Part shown: positions 42,345 through 52,100 of the stretch, piece by piece
How the letters are laid out: the number at the start of each line of letters is the position of its first letter
How positions within the stretch are numbered: the stretch's first letter is position 1
Origin: SIG587 sp045544035
GTDB taxonomy: Bacteria; Bacillota; Clostridia; Oscillospirales; Acutalibacteraceae
Assembly: GCA_045544035.1 (NCBI GenBank)
Contig: JAZPYE010000007.1
Span: forward strand, 56,946-120,945
DNA: 64,000 nucleotides
Reading direction: 5' to 3'
Position numbers and translations under genes: made by a program
Notes under the pieces: model-generated
Told to the model about the DNA's origin: nothing
Seen by the model: the letters and a program-made list of their open reading frames with translations, nothing else
Databases searched by the model: none

Positions 42345-42526
42345 GGCAGGGGCTACAAAAAAGATAATTTTGCCATTTTTGCGTATGAATTCGAACTCTC
42401 GCAATAAATTCTAAATCATCCGCGAAGCGGATACCTTCACTTCTTCACTATTCACTATTACTTATTACCTAATCGACAAGTTTCGAGAGAGAAGAGTGAA
42501 AAGTGAAGAGTTAATAGTGAAAAAGT

Positions 42527-42563
42527 AAAATCGACAAGCTTCTATCGAAACTTGTCGATTTTT
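42527..42563 (-). terminator. Terminator of the tRNA transcript
   Basis: On the minus strand directly after tRNA-Trp, AAAATCGACAAG pairs with CTTGTCGATTTT and a T-rich tract follows. A further AATCGACAAG and repeated CTTCACT/AGTGAAG motifs lie at 42434-42515. Confidence 0.75.
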
Positions 42564-42565
42564 GG

Positions 42566-42638
42566 CAGGGGCAGAAGGACTTGAACCCTCGGCACGCGGT
42601 TTTGGAGACCGCTGCTCTACCAACTGAGCTATACCCCT
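42566..42638 (-). tRNA. tRNA-Trp (CCA anticodon)
   Basis: A 73-nt cloverleaf on the minus strand. The acceptor stem AGGGGTA (42638-42632) pairs with TGCCCCT (42573-42567), and the discriminator is G. The D arm is GCTC/GAGC, the anticodon stem-loop GCGGTCTCCAAAACCGC has CCA, and the T arm contains GGTTCAAGTCC. The 3' CCA is not encoded. It follows the CAU tRNA in one transcript. Confidence 0.95.
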
Positions 42639-42801
42639 AAATGTTATTATGAATGTTATATGTAAATCGCCTCGGGTTATGCCCTCTTGCGGTGCCCAAA
42701 GTTCATCTCGGCTCTTAACGCCTATGAACTTTGACCGCGGCGCTTCGTTTTGCTCGCTGTTTCGTCCACCAGACGCGCTCGCAACCTCACCCGGCACTTG
42801 T

Positions 42802-42841
42802 GTTTTGGAGACCGCTGCTCTTAGAGCTGAGCTATACCCCT
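42802..42841 (-). pseudogene. Partial copy of tRNA-Trp (5' half)
   Basis: From 42802 to 42821 and again from 42826 to 42845 the sequence matches the tRNA-Trp gene and its 5' flank (GTTTTGGAGACCGCTGCTCT, then CTGAGCTATACCCCTAAAT). The D loop is altered and shortened, and the T arm and 3' acceptor strand are absent. Sequence 42644-42801 between this fragment and the real gene holds an inverted repeat (AAAGTTCAT...ATGAACTTT) and nothing else I recognise. Confidence 0.8.
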
Positions 42842-42862
42842 AAATATAAGTTGTTCATTTGT

Positions 42863-42939
42863 TGGTGGGCCATCAGGGACTCGAACCCCGGACCGACCGG
42901 TTATGAGCCGGTTGCTCTAACCAACTGAGCTAATGGCCC
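42863..42939 (-). tRNA. tRNA with CAU anticodon (Met, or Ile2 if lysidine-modified)
   Basis: A 77-nt cloverleaf including encoded CCA. The acceptor GGGCCAT pairs with ATGGCCC, the discriminator is A, the anticodon loop is CTCATAA and the T arm contains GGTTCGAGTCC. It is not an initiator tRNA, since the acceptor starts with a full G-C pair. The CTCATAA loop fits tRNA-Ile2(CAU) as well as elongator tRNA-Met, and I cannot decide from sequence alone. Confidence 0.9.
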
Positions 42940-42953
42940 AAATGAACATTACA

Positions 42954-42981
42954 ATTATAACACGAATTTGAGTTTTGTCAA
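42954..42981 (-). promoter_or_regulatory. Promoter of the tRNA operon
   Basis: On the minus strand a perfect TTGACA (42981-42976), 16 bp, and a perfect TATAAT (42959-42954), 15 bp before the CAU tRNA. Confidence 0.85.
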
Positions 42982-43080
42982 TATTTATTTTGTAACACAT
43001 CAATTATAATCCTCAAACATATTATAAACATTTTGCAAAGAAGAATTGATATTTTTAGGGATTTAGAGTATAATTGATAT

Positions 43081-43358
43081 ATTAAGCAAACACGAATAAT
43101 CCGAACCTGATTTTAAAGGCTTAATTTTCGTCTTTGCATTGTTAAAATACTCGTTAATCCGTCAGGATTAACTGCGTTTTGTGCCTCGCACAGCCAAAAA
43201 TTCAACTCTTTAAAATTCTGCGACCTAAAACGGGCAGAATTTCGGTGATTTTTGGTGCGGAAGAATCCGTCAGGCTAACGCCTACGGGTGATGTCAAACC
43301 GAAAAGTGCCGAAAGAATGCCGTTTTAGGCAGGTTCGGATTATTCGTGTTTGCTTAAT
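43081..43358. mobile_element. 278-bp MITE-like element with perfect 29-bp inverted ends
   Basis: The 29 bases at 43081-43109 (ATTAAGCAAACACGAATAAT...CCTG) are the exact reverse complement of 43330-43358. The interior has no open frame of note but holds two near-repeats of AATCCGTCAGG followed by TTAACTG or CTAACGCC, and AAATTCTGC...GCAGAATTT, so it can fold almost end to end. This is the form of a miniature inverted-repeat transposable element. No target duplication is clear. Confidence 0.85.
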
Positions 43359-43468
43359 GGTATTAATGTTTTAATTCGCAATATTTTGCGTTTATTATAT
43401 AACATAATTGAACTAAATTCAATTATGTTTATGGCTGTAGATGTATTAGAAGAAGGTCTTTAGCGCCG

Positions 43469-44323
43469 TCACAATTGCGCTGTTTTAAATTCGGTTTTAA
43501 GCATTTCTAAAAATATTTCGGCGTGTTTTGAGAGAGGAGCGCTTTTGCTTCGATAGGCGTATGTTGTACGAGAATAATTGGCAATATTTTTAAGTAAAAC
43601 GTTTTTTGAAAATTGCCCTTGCCAAGAGTGCGACGGCATAAGGCAAACTCCCAGTCCGGTTTCTACACATTTACGGACATAGTAAGGGTCGTCGCTGCGA
43701 ATGGCAATACGTGGAGAAAAGCCAAGATTTGTGCATACTTCTTCAGTAATACGGTGTAAACTACTTCCGGGATTTGTGCATATAAATGGTGTGTCTTTTA
43801 ACTCCAAGCTGTCAAGAGATTTTTTTGATGCCGACATAAAATCTTTGTGAACTGCCAATAAAATATCCTCTTTAATTAATTTTTCACGAACAAATGATGT
43901 TCCGATATGTTCTGTATCAGTTATAATAAAGTCAAAATCCTGTTGTTCGGGGGGAATCATATACCTTGTTACAATATTTACTTGAGGATATATTTGACTG
44001 AACTTTTCTACCGTTTGCATAACTATTCTACTGTTGATAAAAATGTTAATTGTTATCTTAGAATATGTATCGTCTTTAATAGTTCTTTTTGCATCCTCAA
44101 GCAAATTCAAACCTTCTCGAACTTTTTCATAAAATGCTTTCCCTTTTGAATTGAGTTTTACTCTGTTTGTTTGTCGAGTAAAGAGCTGGCATTTTAGTTC
44201 TGTTTCTAAACGTTTTATGCTTTGCGATACGGCAGATGGCGGCACTTTGTATTTTTCAGCAGTAGATGAAAAATTTTCTGTTTTTGCAGAATCGCAAAAA
44301 TATTTTAACTGTAATAATTCCAT
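43469..44323 (-). CDS. LysR-family transcriptional regulator
   Basis: A 284-residue regulator. The N-terminal winged helix (MELLQLKYFCDSAKTENFSS, then PPSAVSQSIKRLETELKCQL) is followed by a coiled linker and a periplasmic-binding-protein-like effector domain. It is divergent from the ceramidase-like gene at 44517, with a large palindrome between them, so it probably controls that gene and itself. The effector is unknown. The region is more AT-rich than the core genome. Confidence 0.92.
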   Translation of the reverse strand: MELLQLKYFCDSAKTENFSSTAEKYKVPPSAVSQSIKRLETELKCQLFTRQTNRVKLNSKGKAFYEKVREGLNLLEDAKRTIKDDTYSKITINIFINSRIVMQTVEKFSQIYPQVNIVTRYMIPPEQQDFDFIITDTEHIGTSFVREKLIKEDILLAVHKDFMSASKKSLDSLELKDTPFICTNPGSSLHRITEEVCTNLGFSPRIAIRSDDPYYVRKCVETGLGVCLMPSHSWQGQFSKNVLLKNIANYSRTTYAYRSKSAPLSKHAEIFLEMLKTEFKTAQL

Positions 44324-44357
44324 TGACTTTCACCTCGTTTTTTATATTATATCACAC

Positions 44358-44385
44358 AATACTATCACTTTCAAGTGATAGTATT
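44358..44385. promoter_or_regulatory. Palindromic operator for the LysR regulator
   Basis: AATACTATCACTT, a 2-bp centre TC, then AAGTGATAGTATT: perfect 13-bp arms, 34 bp upstream of the regulator ATG. It contains the T-N11-A spacing expected of LysR sites. Confidence 0.8.
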
Positions 44386-44402
44386 ATCACATATTTAATT
44401 AT

Positions 44403-44430
44403 TTGCAGTGTTATACGTTTGTGATACAAT
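44403..44430 (+). promoter_or_regulatory. Possible promoter for the ceramidase-like gene
   Basis: TTGCAG (44403-44408), 16 bp, TACAAT (44425-44430), downstream of the LysR palindrome, as expected for an activated promoter. Confidence 0.5.
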
Positions 44431-44516
44431 AAAAGTACATATACGGCGGTTTTGTTTATCATTACAATCGCTTTGATTTACTGGTTAGTTAAAATCTATT
44501 TAAGCAGGTGACAAGT

Positions 44517-46019
44517 ATGAATAAAATTAAGATTGGATGGAGTGAGGTTAGCCTCGTTCCTAACGGCAGAAAAGTAAACCTTGCAGGTCAATTTTACGAA
44601 AGAATTACCGATGAGGTTGAAACGCCTATAACATCTACGGCTATGGCTATCGAATGTGGTGACGATTGTGCGATTTTCTGTTCGTGTGACCTTGTTTCAA
44701 CAAGCCATCATTTACTTGAATCGGTAAGAGAAAGACTTGTTAACATTGATGGTTTTCCTGTAGATAAGGTTATGATTAACTCCATTCATACGCACACAGC
44801 TCCCGATTACGGCAGAAGAGCTGATACTACTACCATGAGTGGTTCTGCTATCGGTGTTTTACAGTCGATTGTGCCGAGTTTAAAATATGAGAAGTTGGTG
44901 TCATACGAAGGTGATGACCTCTTAAAAGATGAAGAAGCTCACGTGTTTCTTGCTGACCGTATTGCCGAAGCTGCAAAACAAGCTTGGGAACATCGTAAAG
45001 AAGGAATGTATGCTCAAGGCTTTGGCAGAGCAGCTGTTGGCTTGTGCAGACGTGTTTGCTATACTGATGGTTCGGCTAAAATGTGGGGCGATACCGATAC
45101 GGCAACATTCACCGAATTGGAGGCAGGAAATGATAGTGGCATAGAGATGCTTTTCACTTTTACTGCTGATAAGAAATTGACAGGCGTAGTTGCAAACGTG
45201 GCTTGTCCTGCACAAGTGCTTGAACACAGAAGCTTTATTTCTTCGGATTATTGGGGCAAAGTAAAAGCTTTTCTTCGCAAAGAATATGGTGAAGATATTT
45301 TTGTGCTTGGTCTTTGTTCTGCTGCAGGTGACCAGTGCCCTCGTGATTTAGTGCGTTGGGTAGAGCCTGAAACTCCTATTAACGACCCTAACATTATCAG
45401 AAATAATGTAGTGACCAAAAAAGCAGACCCGTCGATGTTTGATGTTAGTGGCTGCACACTTATAGGTAGACGAATTGCAAATGAAATTTTCTATGCTTTT
45501 GAGAGTCTTCGTGATGAGGATTATGTTGACTCTGCAAAGTTTGAGCATAAAAGAATAACCATTGATATGCCACTTCGTCGAGTAACACCAGCCGAAAAAG
45601 ATGCAGCAATTAGCGCTATAGAGTCATTTGCCGAAAAGGTTGGAGACAGAACGATTGACTTTAAAGACAGCGCAAAGATGCATATACACGCAGGTGTTGT
45701 TTTGAGAAGTCAGTTGCAGGAAACGGTAGACGTAGTTCCTATTGAGGTACATATTATAAGACTTGGCGACATTGTGTTTGCTACTAATCCTTACGAGCTT
45801 TTCCTTGATTTTGGAAATCAAATTAAAGCAAGAAGCAAAGCATCACAAACTTTCCTTGTACAACTTTCTTGCGGAAACTATGGTTATCTTCCCACCAAAA
45901 AAGCTGAGCAGGGTAGTCATTATTCGGCTTATGTTTCAAGCGGAATGGCCGGCCATGCAGCAGGAGACTTGTTAGTTCGCACAACCGTTCAAAACATTAA
46001 TGAGTTGATGAATAAATAA
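44517..46019 (+). CDS. Neutral ceramidase-like (alkaline ceramidase N-terminal domain) hydrolase
   Basis: A 500-residue protein matching the N-terminal catalytic region of neutral/alkaline ceramidases. It starts KIKIGWSEVSLVPNGRKVNL, has the zinc ligands in INSIHTHTAPDYG, and carries CPAQVLEHRSFISSDYWG, LGLCSAAGDQCPRD and SCGNYGYLPTKKA, where the catalytic Ser would lie. It has no signal peptide and lacks the C-terminal Ig-like domain, so it looks cytosolic and may act on a substrate other than ceramide. ATG 44517 is chosen because AGGTGA lies 5 nt upstream. Controlled presumably by the LysR gene. Confidence 0.82.
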   Translation: MNKIKIGWSEVSLVPNGRKVNLAGQFYERITDEVETPITSTAMAIECGDDCAIFCSCDLVSTSHHLLESVRERLVNIDGFPVDKVMINSIHTHTAPDYGRRADTTTMSGSAIGVLQSIVPSLKYEKLVSYEGDDLLKDEEAHVFLADRIAEAAKQAWEHRKEGMYAQGFGRAAVGLCRRVCYTDGSAKMWGDTDTATFTELEAGNDSGIEMLFTFTADKKLTGVVANVACPAQVLEHRSFISSDYWGKVKAFLRKEYGEDIFVLGLCSAAGDQCPRDLVRWVEPETPINDPNIIRNNVVTKKADPSMFDVSGCTLIGRRIANEIFYAFESLRDEDYVDSAKFEHKRITIDMPLRRVTPAEKDAAISAIESFAEKVGDRTIDFKDSAKMHIHAGVVLRSQLQETVDVVPIEVHIIRLGDIVFATNPYELFLDFGNQIKARSKASQTFLVQLSCGNYGYLPTKKAEQGSHYSAYVSSGMAGHAAGDLLVRTTVQNINELMNK

Positions 46020-46038
46020 AATATAAAATAAGTAAACC

Positions 46039-46066
46039 GGAGCAGAAATTTCTGCTCCTGTTTTTG
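46039..46066. terminator. Terminator with perfect 20-bp palindrome
   Basis: GGAGCAGAAATTTCTGCTCC at 46039-46058 followed by GTTTTTG. It ends the ceramidase-like gene; the convergent giant gene stops at 46128 and may share it. Confidence 0.8.
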
Positions 46067-46127
46067 TTTTACCGAGAAAATCGAACTTAAATTAATCAAC
46101 AATGTTTAATGGTTGACTTTAAGTGCT

Positions 46128-49100
46128 TTAATTTTCGTCTGAGTTCATAAAGCTTTTAGCAAATAATAATCCATCGCTATCGCTTGTTGCAATATAGAGG
46201 TCAGCCGCGATTTCTTCGGTTGTTCTCGCATCAGAGAACATGCTTGCATAATAGATTGTGCCTTTAAAATGCTGGGCGTTTCCGGTACGATTATCGCTAC
46301 CAATTATAAATCCATCGAGTGCATTTTCGGGAAGCTCTGCCTCAAGAATAACGGTTTCTGTTAATTTGCCGTTAACGTAGAGGTATGCATTAAGACCATC
46401 AATAGTTAATGCAATATGAGTTAGCGAATCGGAGCGAATATCGGTTTTAAAGTTGTAGGTATACGCTACGCCGTTTACCTTGTAATAAAGTCGAGGTGTG
46501 CCGTTTGTGTATATCTCGAAGTTAATTTGGTCTTTTTCACTGCCATCGTAGTTACCTATAACAACACCGGCGCGGGTGAAGAAGTCTTTATCTAATTGAA
46601 TCAGAGCTTCAAAGGTTTTAGGAGCAGAGGGCAGAGAAGTGTTAACCTTAAATCCGCCAATTTCAGTATCGGTTACAAGACCGGTGGCATTCTCGTATTT
46701 AATACTTTCTATAATGCTTGAAATAGCGGGTGATTTGTAGTAGTTAACTATTTTATCGCACACAAGACATACGGTATGGCTTATTCCACAGCCGTCCAAA
46801 GAAGCATTAAAATCGGTTATCGGGTCGCTTTCGTTGTGCCCAAAGAACTCGCAGACATTTTTGGCGAAGGTTGCAGAATAGAGAAGCGAGGGGTCGTTGT
46901 GATTTATTGAAGCCATATCATTCTTAATTGCGTTGGCAGACCTTACGTTGCTAAACAGGTTAACTGAATAAATTGTTCCTCTGAAATAAACAACATTACA
47001 GTAACGATCGTCACCGCCAATTTTGTAACCACTTGTTATTGTGGGTAAACCAAAAGGCAGTTCTTTAGTTTCCGTTTTTTCGCCGTTTACGTAAAGTGTA
47101 GCAAGTGTTCCGTCGACAGAAAGTGCGATGTGCACAGGCTTATCTGAACGTATATCGGTATTAAACAAGCAGTCGTATTTCTGTCCGTTATTGACGAGGA
47201 AGAGACGAACTCTACCATAAGTATAAATTTCAAAAGTAAGCTTATTAAGACTTGTTTCGTCGTATCTGCCGAGAATAACACCTGCACGCTCATCAAAATC
47301 TTTTGGCACATAAACTGTTGCTTCAAAGGTCTGGGCAGAAGCATTTAAATAATTGTTGATTGACACCGGTGTTTTAGCAGTAAACTCTCTTCCTATGATA
47401 GTAGAGTCAACGATTTTGTTTGTAATAACAGTTGAAGTAAAATTAGTAGATGAGATGAGGTTTTCTGCATCATTTGAGACATGAGATACATCAGCAAGAA
47501 TTTCTTCGGCTGTTCTTACATCACTGAATAGGTTAACCGAGTAAATACCGCATTTAAAGTATGCAACGTTACCGCCTCGTGCGTCACCACCAATATAGTA
47601 GGGGTTTGTCAAGGTTGGCAAACCAAAAGGCAGTTCTTTTGTTTCTTTTTCTTTGCCGTTAACATAGAGTGTTGCAATAGTTCCGTTTACAGTTAATGCT
47701 ATGTGTACAGGCTTATCGGAACGTATATCGGTGTCAAACAAGCAGTCGTATCTTTGACCGTTATTAACAAGGAAGAGACGAACTCGGCCTAAAGTGTAAA
47801 TTTCAAAGGTAAGTTTGTTAAGGCTTGTTTCGTTATAATTTCCAAGAATAACGCCTACTCGTTCGTCAAAATCCTTAGGAACGTTGATTGTTGCTTCAAA
47901 TGTTTGAGGTGTTGTAGGCAGAGTGCCGAGAATGTGCTTCTTAGTGTTGCTAAATGTTTCGGCATTAGCGCTTGAATCGTGCCAAACAGCGCTGTCGATA
48001 GCAAAATATCTTGAATAAATAACATTGCTTTCGTTTCCGCTTACCAAAATAATATCGTTCTTAATTTCTTCAGCTGTTCTCACAGAACTAAATAGGTTAA
48101 CGGAGTAAACAGTTCCCTTAAAATACTGGGTGTTATTTGCTCGGTTATCGGAACCTATTTTCAAGTCTTTTAACACAGAAGGAAGTGCGCAGGTAAGTGT
48201 AGCGCTTTCTTTTGCAACACCATTTAAATAAACAGTAGCCACAAGACCGTCGACAACTACAGCGATATGAACAGGACCATCAGAACGTACATCTACATTA
48301 AAAATGCAGTCGTTAGTTTCACCATTGTTGGTAAAGTAGAGCCTGAGTTTGCCTTCTGAATGAACCTCTAAATTAAGGCGGTTAGTTCCGGTTTCGGTAT
48401 AGTTTCCGAGAATGACGCCGCCTCGTTCGCCATAGTCTGTCGGAAGATGAATAACGGCTTCGATTGTTAATGGCGTTTTCGAAAGGCTTCCTAATTTAGT
48501 TTGCGAGGTTTGTGTAAAGGTTTTGCCGGAAGGAACGTATGAGATAGCAGACTCGGACTTGGCTGTGTAATATTTTGAAATCAGTAAGGAGTCTTCGTTT
48601 GCAGCAACAACTAGTTTATCTCTCTCTATTTCTTCAGCTGTTCTAACATCGTCAAACATATTAACGGAATATAATGTGCCCTTAAAGTAAACAACATTAC
48701 AAGACCTTGCATCACCGCCGATTATATAATCGTTAGTCAAGGTTGGCAAGCCAAATGGTAATTCTTTGGTTTCGGTTTGCTTACCATTTACATATAGAGT
48801 TGCCAAGGTTCCATCAACAGTTAGCGCAACATGTACGGGTTTATCCGAACGCACGTCTGTGTCAAACAAGCAATCGTAACGTTCACCATTATTAACAAGG
48901 AATAGACGAACTCTGCCTAAAGTATAGATTTCAAAAGTAAGTTTGTTAAGACTTGTTTCATCATAGTTTCCTATAATAACACCTGCGCGTTCGTTGAATG
49001 TTTTTGGAACATTGATTACTGCTTCAAAGGTTTGTGGAGTTTTGTTTAATTTTAATCTTTGCTCGTTTTCAATGGTTGCCGAGAATGTGCGTCCTGTTGC

Positions 49101-52100
49101 ATCTGCAAGATAGAGCGAAGATTCTTCTTGAGATACGGTATATTCTTGAGATTCGAGTAATATACCGCAAGCCAAACAATTTTTGTGTCTTACTCCGTTT
49201 TCTTTGGTGGTTGCTTTTTTATCAATAATCCAGTTGCCTTCACGATGAATGGTTTCAATGATATGAATTTTATCGCAGTTTAAGCAAGAATAATATTTAT
49301 ATCCATCAGCCAAAGTGTCAGGAATATATTCTTTTTCTTCACTGTAATCATAAGCGTGCTCAACGATACCTTTGGTGGTTTCATCGGCAATCGTAAAGAA
49401 AACACTGTTTTCATTACAGTCGGTTTCTTTTATTACTAATGCAAAATTTGACTGGTAATACATTGAACCGCTGTGGAAGTTCATCGAGTTGAGCAAGGTT
49501 ACGTAATAACGTTGTCCGTTTTCAACATAAGAGAATTGTAAATCCTTATTATGTACCTCGCCAAACAACATTTCATTGAAAGATTTGTAGCCAATATCTA
49601 CGCCTACTTCAAGGTCATCAAAGCTTGTTGCATCAAAGTGTTCCATTCTACCGTAAATCTTATTGTTTACATTACGGTTGTCATGGAATGCAGCGATAAG
49701 CATGCTTTCGATTTGTTTACCAAATGCAAAGCTTCCGTTATATTCTGCGGCGTTCCATGTAAATATAATGTAGTCTTCTGAGTTGTAAAGTTTACGCAAA
49801 TATTTACAGTAGGGGTTTTGTACTTCATCCCAGGCAAGAATATCACCGCCCAAGGGAGTAAAATACAATTCAAATACGGCATCGTTTTCAGTGCCAAGAT
49901 ATATAATTTGTTCGTTTTCAGGAATTAGATTTCCGTTACCCGACAAAATGAGTTGTGCCTGCTCTGTTGAGAGGCGGTTGACAAGGTTTTGGAATTCATA
50001 GATGCCTTCCTGCTCTTTGTATTGAGTGATTAGTCTTAAGTAGTTGACAGCGGTTTTGTAAATTGCCTCGTGACCTGTAATGATGGTTGCAGTTTGCTGC
50101 TTCCAGTTGGCGTTTACACCTTTAGAGTTAATGCCGTCAAGGTTAGTACTGCTAGACCAAACAGCGTTGCGATGAACATTACCGTCTTTGTCAAGATAGT
50201 GTGATACTGCACACATTTTGGTGTGCATCATATCGGTACCACCTTTATTTTGCAAGGTCCAATCTATCTGGCAGAAGTTAAGGTAATCGCCAATAACACG
50301 ATTTGAAACATAATTAGGGTCACACGGGTCATTTAGTTGTGAAGTGAAGTATTCATATAGTCCCATAGTGTTGGCGGTAAGTGGATATGCATCAATGTGA
50401 CCGATAGCGGTTACGTGTATACCCATTTTTGCCGCTGATATTAGCAAATAAGAAATTCGTACAAAGCCATATTTATCATAGTTGGCATCTCCACCAAGCT
50501 GACGCATATAACCAAAGTAGCGACTGTTTCTATTTATATTAACAGCTGCTTCAATAGAGAAACGGTAGTAAGAGAGGTCTATATAGACTTCTTCTTCAGG
50601 ATATGCCTTTTTGTAGCACATCGCTTGATAAATCAAAAGACCTGCGCCCACATTACAGTTATCGGCTGTGCCGTTGGTGGGGTATATAAAGGAGTCAACC
50701 ATGACGTCTTGACCATTGATGTTAGGGAAGATGGTTACCTTTTTGCTCATAAGGTTGGAGGAGTTATCTAACTTAGGCAGTTTTGCATAGACGGTGTTAA
50801 TGTCTTCGTCGCTCGAATTTTTTGCAAGGTTAAATACGTCATTAACAGATACCGGTTTTTTATTTGTAGAGGTAGAGTCATCAACGGTTCTTTTGCTTTC
50901 GTATTTAGGACAAGCAGGCACTGTTGCAGAAATGTAATTAACTGTCAATTTGTTGTAGATAGCAGCTGCCCAGTAGTCAGAATCCATAGTACCGGTATGG
51001 TTTTCATCGGTAAACCTGGACTTGTCTAAATTCAGAGTTGCACCGGCAGAGTTACCCCAAATGATAGGACCGCCGTTAGTAGCGGTATTGTTTGCTACTG
51101 TTACGTCAACAAGTGTAATTTCAGTATTAGTTGTAGTGTGGTACAAAAAGCCACCTTTGTTAGAAGCATTATTGCGTGCGACAACATTATAAATATTTGC
51201 AATTGCCTTATTTGAGGCATAAATTGCACCGCCGTATGCACCTTCGTTACCGGTAAATGTACAGCTGTGTAGTATACATGGGGTTAGGTTGGTATACAAG
51301 AATATACCACCACCATTACCACCGGCAGTATTACCAATAAATTCGCAGTTGTAGATATTTCCTGCTGCACCGGCATACAATGCGATACCACCGGCATTAT
51401 TTTCGGCCGAGTTGGTTTTTATTTGGCTATTGTACATGTTTAATGTGCAGTTCTCACCGTAAATAAAGCCACCGCTTGCCTCTGTTGCGTTGTTGGTTGC
51501 TGTAATGGCATTAAGTGTGAGTTCTGCTTGCGAAATAAGGGCAATACCCGCACCGCTGCCGACAGAAGTGTTGTCTGTAAAGGTTGCCGTGTCGATTTCT
51601 ACGATACCACCGGATATCTCGATAGCACCGCCATAGCCTTCAAGGGCGGAATTTTTTGTGAACGTTATATCCGTCATGTATGCGGTAGTGCCTGAAACGA
51701 AGTATATCGCACCACCTTGAGAAGCACTGTTTTTACTAAATTCAGTATTACTTGCGTTGAGAATACGTTTTTCTTCTGTTACGGTTTGTTTTGTAACATA
51801 GATAGCACCGCCAAGACCACCTGTTGAGTTGCCGGTAAAAGTACTGTCTTTAAGGGAAACTGAGGAGTTTTGGTCATAGCTACTGGAATAAGAAATGTAC
51901 AGTGCGCCGGCCTGTGCTTGCGCGACATTGCTTGTAAACTTCGTAGAGGTTACGTCGAGGTTTACACTGTGGATAGAAATAGCACCGCCGTGTTTACCAT
52001 TGTCTTCAATGAGGTTTTTGGTAAAGTCAGAATCAGAAATTTTTACGGTGGAAGTACCGCCGGCGTAAATGGCGCCGCCTTCTGATCTGGCCGTATTTTG

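Noticed and set aside
42465..42797. Open frames across the tRNA-Trp region
   Set aside because: They read through the tRNA gene and its partial copy and encode no protein-like sequence.
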